9,770 bases of DNA. Origin: Pseudomonadales bacterium. GTDB lineage: Bacteria; Pseudomonadota; Gammaproteobacteria; Pseudomonadales; Pseudohongiellaceae. The notes beneath the pieces are model-generated. The model saw nothing but the letters and a program-made list of their open reading frames with translations. It had not been told where the DNA came from and did not search any database. The position numbers and the translations under genes are program-made. The stretch spans positions 1 through 9,770 of the forward strand of contig JAKSCP010000185.1 in the NCBI GenBank assembly GCA_022360535.1, in the 5' to 3' direction. Shown piece after piece: positions 1 to 5,888 of this stretch; position 1 is the first letter of the stretch; the number at the start of each line of letters is the position of its first letter.

Positions 1-291
1 ACTCTCAATGACATAATCGATTTCCATTTCTTTCCACGGTAGCTTGGCGGGATCCTTTTCGCACAGAACCTGGAATGGATCACCAGAGATTTCCATGGTG
101 TCGCCACTTACCCTGACCTCGCCGGGCCAGGTGCCGTGAATACTGTCGTACTTGAACGCGTATGCCAGTTGATCCGGACTGGCCAGATCATTGACCGCAA
201 CCACGTCGTAGTGACCGCGTTGCTTGGCAATGCGCATGATCGTACGACCGATACGACCGAATCCGTTGATAGCTATCCGTGGTAATGACAT
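1..291 (-). CDS. gap: Glyceraldehyde-3-phosphate dehydrogenase, type I (N-terminal 97 residues, runs off window start)
   Basis: Translating the minus strand from the ATG at 291-289 gives an open frame through base 1. It begins MSLPRIAINGFGRIGR, the classic NAD-binding Rossmann start of GAPDH (INGFGRIGR at residues 8-16). The VAVNDL strand follows at 31-36, with the Asn-Asp pair typical of NAD-type enzymes, and then KYDSIHG at 47-53, another family signature. The full enzyme is about 330-340 residues; the catalytic Cys and the C-terminal domain lie outside the window. It would oxidise glyceraldehyde 3-phosphate to 1,3-bisphosphoglycerate in glycolysis, or run in reverse in gluconeogenesis. The related erythrose-4-phosphate dehydrogenase (Epd) cannot be strictly excluded from the N-terminus. 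The start codon shares one base with the stop of the upstream SDR gene (TGATG), which suggests coupled translation. A GAGGAG lies within the SDR end but is rather far upstream (about 11 nt). Confidence 0.92.
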   Translation of the reverse strand, partial: MSLPRIAINGFGRIGRTIMRIAKQRGHYDVVAVNDLASPDQLAYAFKYDSIHGTWPGEVRVSGDTMEISGDPFQVLCEKDPAKLPWKEMEIDYVIES

Positions 292-1256
292 CAGGTAAGC
301 ATCTCCTCAGTTAATTTCCAGAGTCGCAAAGCACTCTCTTCTTGCGTCGCCCAGGGAGCAACATCGAAGTAGCGCGGTGAATCATCAGTTGCAAGGTTGG
401 CCACGTCACAGTCCTCGCAATAGAGGCCACCAGTGCCGGACAACTGTGGGCTGGTTGCCGCCCACAAAGTCGTGGTGCAACCCTGGGTAGTTGATTTGAA
501 AAGCGCAGCGGCTTGTTCTGACAAATTTCCGTCTGCATCGGTCCAGCCAAGCGCCTGCATCTCCTCGTTGGGTAAATGTCGTTGTAGTGGGGTCAAGATA
601 CCCCCGGGATGAACACTGAATGCGCGCAGTCCCTGGTCTGCATATTTCAAATCGAGCCCCAGGGCAAACAAGGCGTTGGCCGTTTTTGCCTGGGCATAGG
701 CGGTCCATTTTTCGTAGGGCGTGGACTGAAAATGAATATCATCCCAAAGGATATCCGAACGACGATGAGCAATAGATGACAGACAAACCACCCGAGGTGC
801 TTCGGCGGCCAGCAGCAGCGGTAACAGACCAGTGGTAAGTACGAAGTGGCCGATGTGATTGACGGCAAACTGAGATTCCCAGTTGTTTCCAACCCGGGTT
901 TCCGGGCAGGCCATGATGCCCGCGTTGTTGATGAGCAGGTCCAGACTGGATTCTTTTTCGCTTAGATCACTAACGAATTGACGCACGGTGTCCAGATCTC
1001 CCAGATCCATTTGCATGGAGACTACTTCGCCTTCCACGTCCGCTAGATTAGCTTCGGCTTTTGCAGGATCGCGCACCGGCACGTAAACCTTCACTCCAGC
1101 CCCTGCCAACGCACGTGTGGTTTCCAGCCCAATACCAGAATAACCCCCGGTGACTACCGCCACCTTACCTGCCAGATCGATCCCCTCGAGAATTTGCGAA
1201 GGTTCCGACTTGGCTTCAAAACCCGATCCTAGTTTCTGTTGTACCCGTGCCGTCAT
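291..1256 (-). CDS. Short-chain dehydrogenase/reductase, retinol dehydrogenase/WWOX-like
   Basis: This 321-residue classical SDR is an NAD(P)-dependent oxidoreductase and is presumably cytosolic. The cofactor motif TGGYSGIG is at residues 36-43, NNAG at 110-113, the catalytic Ser at 160/161 in CLSSIAHRR, and the catalytic YAQAK at 187-191 (Tyr187, Lys191), followed by VHPGGI at 215-220. The N-terminal extension of about 30 residues and the CEDCD segment near the C-terminus resemble the retinol-dehydrogenase/WW-domain-oxidoreductase-like SDRs of bacteria, whose substrates are usually unknown. The ATG at 1256 is supported by AGGAG at 1266-1262 with a 5-nt spacer. It is the fourth gene of a same-strand series, 122 bp after the thiolase-like gene, and its stop overlaps the GAPDH start. 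A substrate such as an aldehyde, ketone or sterol-like alcohol cannot be decided from sequence. Confidence 0.93.
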   Translation of the reverse strand: MTARVQQKLGSGFEAKSEPSQILEGIDLAGKVAVVTGGYSGIGLETTRALAGAGVKVYVPVRDPAKAEANLADVEGEVVSMQMDLGDLDTVRQFVSDLSEKESSLDLLINNAGIMACPETRVGNNWESQFAVNHIGHFVLTTGLLPLLLAAEAPRVVCLSSIAHRRSDILWDDIHFQSTPYEKWTAYAQAKTANALFALGLDLKYADQGLRAFSVHPGGILTPLQRHLPNEEMQALGWTDADGNLSEQAAALFKSTTQGCTTTLWAATSPQLSGTGGLYCEDCDVANLATDDSPRYFDVAPWATQEESALRLWKLTEEMLT

Positions 1257-1299
1257 GATTACTCCTGGTTTTCTTTTTTATTTGTTCTTTAATTTGTTC

Positions 1300-1327
1300 A
1301 CTATACGCGAACAGTACGGCAACTCGA
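1300..1327 (-). promoter_or_regulatory. Possible promoter of the SDR-gap pair (weak -35)
   Basis: On the minus strand, TATAGT (1305-1300) matches five of six positions of the sigma70 -10 box. With a 16-bp spacer the -35 hexamer would be TCGAGT (1327-1322), only three of six. The predicted start near 1293 would leave a leader of about 37 nt before the SDR ATG with its good AGGAG site. The weak -35 together with an inverted repeat just upstream would fit an activator-dependent promoter, but this is inference. Read-through from the thiolase-like gene is equally possible. Confidence 0.3.
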
Positions 1328-1343
1328 TTGCTATAACGCAATC
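1326..1343. repeat. Perfect inverted repeat GATTGC-N6-GCAATC upstream of the SDR
   Basis: The two 6-bp arms at 1326-1331 and 1338-1343 are exactly complementary, with TATAAC between them. The site lies in the 122-bp gap between the thiolase-like gene and the SDR, and would sit around -33 to -50 relative to the possible SDR promoter. It could be a dimeric regulator site or a chance palindrome. The same two hexamers recur at 5800-5805 and 5826-5831 with a longer spacer. Confidence 0.35.
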
Positions 1344-1362
1344 AAATTGTCATACCTGTCCG

Positions 1363-1376
1363 GGGCTTACGAGCCC
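1363..1376 (-). terminator. Short hairpin just after the thiolase-like stop (weak terminator candidate)
   Basis: On the minus strand GGGCT-CGTA-AGCCC forms a perfect 5-bp GC-rich stem with a tetraloop, starting two bases after the TAA stop at 1381-1379. No U-tract follows, so it is not a convincing intrinsic terminator. It may attenuate read-through or protect the 3' end of the mRNA. Confidence 0.25.
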
Positions 1377-1378
1377 TC

Positions 1379-2920
1379 TTAGCCTGCGCTCGGTTCGAAG
1401 AGATTGAGCTCGCCCGCCTGGTGAACGATTCCTGGCCGACCTAGCTGTTCTTGAAAAACAAAGTGCTGCAAAAAATCTTCGCTATTGGGTGTGTTGGCAA
1501 TAAACCGACGTTGGTCTGACTGCTGCCGTCCTATAACAATACCTCTGTTAGGTACCCCTTTGTCAAAACAAACCGTGTAAGTCTCGATAACCGACTCGCC
1601 CCGGGGCGTTTCTGTAAAGTCTGGGTAATCCAAATCATCGATAAGCGACTGATAAGAATCTGGATTTTCACGAGCCCAACTCCCCGCGACAGGTTGAGCA
1701 GAATAGATTCCGGTCGCATGCTTGGACAGATAGCCGCCGTTGGCGGTAATCAAGCCAAATGCCTGACGATTGCTTCGCAACAAGGGTAATAGGCTGGCAA
1801 TAGCATGCATGGAGTAGTTGTTACCTGGACCACCAAAAAATGGCAGGCCACCAGTCAGAGTGAACCCCCTCTTATCGTCCGGGCTCAATCCGAGTTCGCT
1901 GCAGGCGATTTCCACAGCCGAAGGAAAGCAGGAATAGATATCGATGTAGTCCATGTCGGCGATGGTTTTATTCGCCATCTCAAAGGCACGCTGCGCATTG
2001 ACTCCAATCGCTGGCGAGGACGTGTAGTTCAGACGCTCACTCACCATTAACCGTTCGTTGGCCTCGGCACATCCATGAAGGAAAACCCACTTAGCAGGAT
2101 CGATGCCTAACTGCCTGGCTTTACCCACGGTGGTCATGATGACTGCGGCACCCTGGTTCACCCCGTCCATGGCATTCATCCATTTTGGGTAGGGATAACA
2201 GATCATGCGATTTTCAGCAGTCACCGTTGCCAGTTCTTCAGCACTACGTTCTGTGCCATAGAAGGAATAAGGATTTTCGGCAGCGACTTTGGTAAACGGG
2301 GCGAACAACTTACCTAAAGCCAGTTGATGCTCCTCAAGACTGCGACCGAGAGAACCGCGCAGAGCGTTTTCAAAAAGTGGATAAGTCTGAATCGGCACAC
2401 CGAGCCCGTGGGCAAATTCATGGGGAGTAGACAGTGTTTCCCCAATACCCCGGTCGTCCAGGCTACCTTCATCGTGTTCCTGCCAATTCAGGTCAATGCC
2501 CTGCCGCAGTGCATGCTGCGCAGTCTTGATCGCCTCTGAACCCGCCAACAAAACCACACTGAGCTCGCCAGCAACCAGTCGCTCGGCCATTTCATTGATG
2601 TATTTCTGCGGTGTGTTACCACCCACATTGCCATAAATAGCCAGCACCGGGTCAGCCCCGATACGACGCGCAATTGCGCGCGGTGGATTTTCTGCACGCC
2701 CAAAGGGGTTGGGCATTCGCGGTCGATTCGAGGAATCAGGGAAGATGCGGATCGCTACGATGGTATCGATGCTGGCAGCTAATTCAGGAATACCTGTATC
2801 GGCAATGGCCGCTGCTGCTGCCTTGGCTGCAATACCCATGGGTGGTTGTGCTAACTGGGGAGGGACACCCTTCTCGGTGAACTGCCCCGCACCAACCAGT
2901 ATCGGCGTGCTGTCTTCCAT
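1379..2920 (-). CDS. Thiolase-like protein (TLP1/SCP-x-type acetyl-CoA acetyltransferase family) lacking the N-terminal nucleophilic Cys
   Basis: This 513-residue protein has a thiolase fold. It starts PILVGAGQF (6-14), continues with NAMDGVNQGAA (249-259), the IYSCFPSAVE segment (328-337, corresponding to the HDCF region of SCP-x thiolases), and GGPGNNYSMHAIA (363-375, with His372 in the GNN..H loop). At the point where thiolases carry the acyl-accepting Cys, the sequence reads GNVGGNTPQ (97-105) with no Cys. The C-terminal extension beyond about residue 405 fits the extra domain of thiolase-like protein type 1. In the known family, TLP1-type proteins lack a normal nucleophile and may bind CoA without ordinary thiolase chemistry, so the automatic name 'acetyl-CoA acetyltransferase' could mislead. 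The ATG at 2920 has AGG at 2927-2925 and lies 11 bp after the cupin stop, so the two are very probably co-transcribed. Its substrate is unknown. Confidence 0.88.
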   Translation of the reverse strand: MEDSTPILVGAGQFTEKGVPPQLAQPPMGIAAKAAAAAIADTGIPELAASIDTIVAIRIFPDSSNRPRMPNPFGRAENPPRAIARRIGADPVLAIYGNVGGNTPQKYINEMAERLVAGELSVVLLAGSEAIKTAQHALRQGIDLNWQEHDEGSLDDRGIGETLSTPHEFAHGLGVPIQTYPLFENALRGSLGRSLEEHQLALGKLFAPFTKVAAENPYSFYGTERSAEELATVTAENRMICYPYPKWMNAMDGVNQGAAVIMTTVGKARQLGIDPAKWVFLHGCAEANERLMVSERLNYTSSPAIGVNAQRAFEMANKTIADMDYIDIYSCFPSAVEIACSELGLSPDDKRGFTLTGGLPFFGGPGNNYSMHAIASLLPLLRSNRQAFGLITANGGYLSKHATGIYSAQPVAGSWARENPDSYQSLIDDLDYPDFTETPRGESVIETYTVCFDKGVPNRGIVIGRQQSDQRRFIANTPNSEDFLQHFVFQEQLGRPGIVHQAGELNLFEPSAG

Positions 2921-2931
2921 ACTACCTGTTG

Positions 2932-3423
2932 CTAGTCGGGATCTCGTAACTCAAATCGAATGTTGAGATACACCACTGATTCCGATTCTTTAATCCCATG
3001 GGGCACCCCAGGCGGAATAAAGATGACATCGCCTGCCTTAATGATTCTCTCATCACCACCCTCGATGCCGCTGCCACGAAATTCACCTGGCCCCGACCCT
3101 GGCTCTACATCGACGATGGTGCCGCCCGTAGCGAGTACCGCCATACCTTCTCGGACAACCCATACCTCGCTAATGCGGCCATGTTGCAAAGCAGTTTCAG
3201 CGCCCTGGATATGCCGCACGTTGATGCTGAAGATATCACCTTCCAACAGGCGACGGGTGTTAATGTCATTCGCGCGCAGATGATCAGCAGCCTCAAGAAT
3301 TTCAATGAGAGGAATGTCTTGTGCACGATCCGTGGGCGCTCTCGGCGCGCCCGCAGTTTGAGCCAGGGAATAAGCCGACATGGCGAGCAGGACCAGACAG
3401 AAAGTTTGGATTGTTGTTTTCAT
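2932..3423 (-). CDS. Exported single-domain cupin protein
   Basis: The preferred start is the ATG at 3423-3421, giving 163 residues. It is preceded by a strong AAGGAA site, and the product opens with a signal peptide (MKTTIQTF, hydrophobic core, SLA before QTAG, cleavage likely after Ala21). A longer frame from 3480 would add 19 residues before the signal and is unlikely. The cupin barrel shows motif 1 around QHGRISEVWVVREG (80-93), with His81 and Glu86, and motif 2 GDVIFIPPGVPH (131-142), with His142, followed by YLNIRF. The usual first His of the HxH pair is Leu79, so one metal ligand differs. It is probably a periplasmic small-molecule binding or metal-dependent protein; an enzymatic role is not shown. 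It lies 66 bp after the MAPEG gene and 11 bp before the thiolase-like gene, in the same direction. Confidence 0.87.
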   Translation of the reverse strand: MKTTIQTFCLVLLAMSAYSLAQTAGAPRAPTDRAQDIPLIEILEAADHLRANDINTRRLLEGDIFSINVRHIQGAETALQHGRISEVWVVREGMAVLATGGTIVDVEPGSGPGEFRGSGIEGGDERIIKAGDVIFIPPGVPHGIKESESVVYLNIRFELRDPD

Positions 3424-3489
3424 GGTTTTTCCTTTCAGAAGTCGACTTTCGTTGTACCAGAAGCATCGTGCAGATTCCAATCAGACAGA

Positions 3490-3876
3490 TTACTGCCACA
3501 TACCCAGAGCCAGTAAGCGAAGTGAGGCACCAATCAGGGCAACAAAGGTCAACGCCATACCAGTCACACGATAGTTAAAGTTTTCCTGAACCTGGCTCAC
3601 ACCGAATGCGTGCAACAGTCTGCCTGTTAGCAACAGTAAGCAAAACAGATGCACCAGCAACCTCGCCTGGCCGTATACCTCCAAAAAATAGAGCAGCAAT
3701 AGAGTCAGGGGCACATATTCAGCGAAGTTCGCATGCACACGCATAGCCCGTTGCAACTCCGGCGCCTCACCAGGGCCGACTGCAACCTGGTAGCGGTGCC
3801 GTAAACGCAGAGTGCGCACACTCAAACCTACAAAGATAAGGCCAAACAAGGCCGCGTAGATGGGTAATATAGGCAT
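3490..3876 (-). CDS. MAPEG-family integral membrane protein
   Basis: This 128-residue membrane protein starts at the ATG at 3876-3874, behind GGAGAGG with about 5 nt spacing. A start at 3933 would add 19 polar residues and has weaker support. Hydrophobic helices lie near residues 4-22, 54-68, 72-91 and 104-124, as in the four-helix MAPEG fold. The conserved helix-2 pattern appears as ELQRAMRVHANFAEYVP (40-56), with Arg43, Arg46, Asn50 and Glu53. It resembles the YecN/MAPEG group of bacteria. Eukaryotic relatives use glutathione on lipid or electrophilic substrates. Whether this one binds glutathione cannot be told. It is the first visible gene of the minus-strand series and is divergent from the metallophosphoesterase gene. 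Confidence 0.88.
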   Translation of the reverse strand: MPILPIYAALFGLIFVGLSVRTLRLRHRYQVAVGPGEAPELQRAMRVHANFAEYVPLTLLLLYFLEVYGQARLLVHLFCLLLLTGRLLHAFGVSQVQENFNYRVTGMALTFVALIGASLRLLALGMWQ

Positions 3877-3960
3877 GATGACCTCTCCAGCACAAAGCTT
3901 ACTCTTTAGCCTGCATACGTTTACCTCAGGCATATCGATCTAATTAGCCGCCAACTGTCA

Positions 3961-3988
3961 TTGATTGGTCAAGCCAATACCCTACAAT
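3961..3988 (+). promoter_or_regulatory. Sigma70-like promoter for the metallophosphoesterase gene
   Basis: TTGATT at 3961-3966 (four of six, including TTGA) and TACAAT at 3983-3988 (five of six) are separated by 16 bp. Transcription would start near 3994-3996, giving a leader of about 30 nt before the ATG at 4024. This is the best promoter-like sequence in the window. It also argues that the in-frame TTG at 3961 is not a translation start. Confidence 0.55.
3964..3978. repeat. Inverted repeat ATTGG-N5-CCAAT inside the promoter spacer
   Basis: ATTGG (3964-3968) and CCAAT (3974-3978) are complementary and begin within the -35 box, filling most of the spacer. A repressor bound here would block polymerase. 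The same half-sites return in reverse order a few bases downstream (3997-4001 and 4011-4015). Confidence 0.4.
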
Positions 3989-3995
3989 CACGTAA

Positions 3996-4015
3996 CCAAT
4001 TAGATAAAGAATTGG
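3996..4015 (+). promoter_or_regulatory. Leader hairpin CCAATT-N8-AATTGG covering the Shine-Dalgarno
   Basis: The perfect 6-bp arms at 3996-4001 and 4010-4015 would form a stem at the very start of the predicted mRNA. The right arm takes the two G residues of the GGAG ribosome site (4014-4017) that serves the ATG at 4024. The stem is AT-rich and therefore modest in strength. It could tune translation or be a second operator half-site pair. Confidence 0.35.
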
Positions 4016-4023
4016 AGACAGTC

Positions 4024-5709
4024 ATGCTCAAGCACCCCCTTTCCGCAACGCTCAGCGCATTCTTGTTCGCCGCAATCCAGGGAGTAGTCTTTGCCCAATG
4101 CGATACCAATCGAGACAATACGGAAACTGCAAGAGGCGTTGTGTATGCGGATCGCAACAATAATGGAGCGCAAGATGCAGGCGAGTCTGGCCTGGCCAGT
4201 ATTCCTGTCAGTAACGGTTGTGCGGTGGTGCTAACCCAGCAAGATGGGAGCTATGCTGTCGATATTGCTCCTCACGAAATTCTGTTTATCAGCAAACCTG
4301 CTGGTTACGCCACTCCGCTCGATGAAAATAACATCCCCCAGTTCTTTTACCGGCACTACCCAGAAGGCACACCTTCGGTAATCCAGAGAACTTCAATCGA
4401 ATGGGCATTTCCCGTTGTGGAAGCGACTGGTCCACTTCCTGCTTCCATTGATTTCCCGTTAATACCGGACAGCAGTGACGAGCAGGATTTTACTGCCCAT
4501 GGTTTTGCTGACACGCAGGCGCGATTCGAGCTTAGTCAGGACATGTTGCGCGAAGACTTAATCAATCCGTTAATCGGAAATCCTTATTCCGTGGACTTTG
4601 GCCTGACCGTCGGTGATGTCGCCAATGACAACCTGGCCATTTACGACCGTCACAAAGCGATGATGGGCTTGATGGAAATTCCCCAGTGGTATGTGCCAGG
4701 CAATCACGACATGAATTTCGCCTCACCCAATGCTTACTACGCCAACGAAACCTACAAACGCCATTTCGGACCGACCTACTACTCCTTCGACCATGGGCAG
4801 GCGCATTTCGTGGCGCTGAACAATGTCGAGTATGCTGGCGCAGGCAATGAGTTCGCGTCAGGGCACTATCGTGGCTTTATTACAGACAATCAATTGCAGT
4901 GGCTGGAAAACGATTTACAGTTTGTTGACCAGGACAAACTCATCGTGATCATGACTCATATTCCTTTGGTCGCAGAAGCCAGCGATGGACAGTCTCCGCT
5001 TGCAACCGGGCCCAATACAGAAAACTTCAATCGACTGCTGTCCATTCTTGCGCCTTTCAGCAACATCTATGGACTGGCTGGCCATGACACCAGTAACAGC
5101 TGGAAAGTAGAGATCAATCACCAGCACGGCTGGAGCGGTCAACCCTGGATTGCCCATACCCTGGCTGAAGTACGTGGCAACGGCTGGACCAGGGGCCCAG
5201 CGGATCTGCGGGGTGTACGCGATGCCATGATGGAAGACGGCAACCCAAACGGTTTCTACGTCCTGCATTTCGATGAGGTCGATCTGACACCTGAATTCAT
5301 CCCTTTTCCATTCGGCCCGGACGCCAATCAAAGACTGCGCATCATGCTGGATCCACTTCTCACCCATACGGAAGGAGAAAGTATCAATCGCGGCCAGATG
5401 ACTGAAGACACAAAACTGGTTGTGAATCTTTTCGATGGCGGCGTCAGGGACACTGTCTGGTATTCCCTTGATGGTGGCCCAGAGATTGCCATGCAATATA
5501 CAGTGCGAACTGACCCCTACGTGGAACGAGCAGTGATTCGCTACGCCGAAACCGACTCCGCCTATGGGCGTACTACACGCTCTTCTCATATCTGGCAGGC
5601 TGACCTGCCCGATACTCTTGAACCAGGAATACATAGTGTAATCGTGACTAGCGAAGATGAATTTGGTCAGCGTCAGCGAGGCAGTTTGAGCTTTGAGATA
5701 TTAGACTAA
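4024..5709 (+). CDS. Exported calcineurin-like metallophosphoesterase with N- and C-terminal beta domains
   Basis: The start is the ATG at 4024 (561 residues), with GGAG 6 nt upstream. An upstream TTG in frame lies in the promoter. A Sec signal peptide covers residues 1-24 (VFA before QC). An SdrD-B-like beta domain follows: RGVVYADRNNNGAQDAGESGL at about 37-57 has the Asp/Asn pattern of calcium-binding loops. The phosphoesterase domain spans about 155-420 with FADTQ (161-165), GDVAND (197-202), GNHD (226-229), THIP (311-314) and GHDT (353-356). The C-terminal third resembles the MetallophosC-type domain. This architecture (MetallophosN-Metallophos-MetallophosC) occurs in secreted bacterial phosphoesterases of unknown substrate. 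Motif I lacks the usual second His and motif V has GHDT instead of GHxH, so the metal site may be altered. It is probably periplasmic, and is transcribed alone from its own promoter. Confidence 0.9.
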   Translation: MLKHPLSATLSAFLFAAIQGVVFAQCDTNRDNTETARGVVYADRNNNGAQDAGESGLASIPVSNGCAVVLTQQDGSYAVDIAPHEILFISKPAGYATPLDENNIPQFFYRHYPEGTPSVIQRTSIEWAFPVVEATGPLPASIDFPLIPDSSDEQDFTAHGFADTQARFELSQDMLREDLINPLIGNPYSVDFGLTVGDVANDNLAIYDRHKAMMGLMEIPQWYVPGNHDMNFASPNAYYANETYKRHFGPTYYSFDHGQAHFVALNNVEYAGAGNEFASGHYRGFITDNQLQWLENDLQFVDQDKLIVIMTHIPLVAEASDGQSPLATGPNTENFNRLLSILAPFSNIYGLAGHDTSNSWKVEINHQHGWSGQPWIAHTLAEVRGNGWTRGPADLRGVRDAMMEDGNPNGFYVLHFDEVDLTPEFIPFPFGPDANQRLRIMLDPLLTHTEGESINRGQMTEDTKLVVNLFDGGVRDTVWYSLDGGPEIAMQYTVRTDPYVERAVIRYAETDSAYGRTTRSSHIWQADLPDTLEPGIHSVIVTSEDEFGQRQRGSLSFEILD

Positions 5710-5733
5710 TACACACTCATCTTGACTCTCTCT

Positions 5734-5749
5734 GAAGGGCGTACCCTTC
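5734..5749 (+). terminator. Hairpin downstream of the metallophosphoesterase gene (terminator candidate)
   Basis: GAAGGG-CGTA-CCCTTC is a perfect 6-bp stem with a tetraloop, 25 bp after the TAA stop. The bases after it (GTTCCAT) do not form a U-tract, so intrinsic termination is uncertain. The rest of 5710-5888 shows no gene and only a poor promoter: CTGAGA at 5796-5801 with TATTAG at 5819-5824, 17-bp spacing, four of six each. Confidence 0.35.
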
Positions 5750-5799
5750 GTTCCATAAAATCCCTCACTAACCTCGCTGTTGACTCTAATCAATACTGA

Positions 5800-5831
5800 G
5801 ATTGCTGTTTTATGGTTGTATTAGCGCAATC
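5800..5831. repeat. Spaced inverted repeat GATTGC-N20-GCAATC upstream of the bactofilin-like gene
   Basis: The arms at 5800-5805 and 5826-5831 are complementary and flank an AT-rich stretch holding the weak -10-like TATTAG. The same hexamers, closer together, occur at 1326-1343. It may be a regulator site or coincidence. Confidence 0.2.
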
Positions 5832-5888
5832 ACAATAACTATGCGGGTGCTTTGCAGTTAGCCACTTCGCTCAAGTCGAGGTGTTCTC

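Noticed and set aside
3424..3480. Upstream start for the cupin adding 19 residues
   Set aside because: The ATG at 3423 has a strong AAGGAA site and begins a proper signal peptide; the extension would bury it.
2998..3516. Plus-strand open frame (172 codons) across the cupin
   Set aside because: The minus frame has a signal peptide, cupin motifs and a strong ribosome site; the plus frame has none of these.
3961..4023. TTG start giving 21 extra residues on the metallophosphoesterase
   Set aside because: The TTG is the -35 box of a good promoter, and the ATG at 4024 has GGAG upstream and starts directly with a signal peptide.
4915..5634. Long minus-strand open frame (239 codons) opposite the metallophosphoesterase
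   Set aside because: It lies entirely within a gene with clear domain motifs, has no recognisable family or ribosome site, and is a reading-frame shadow.
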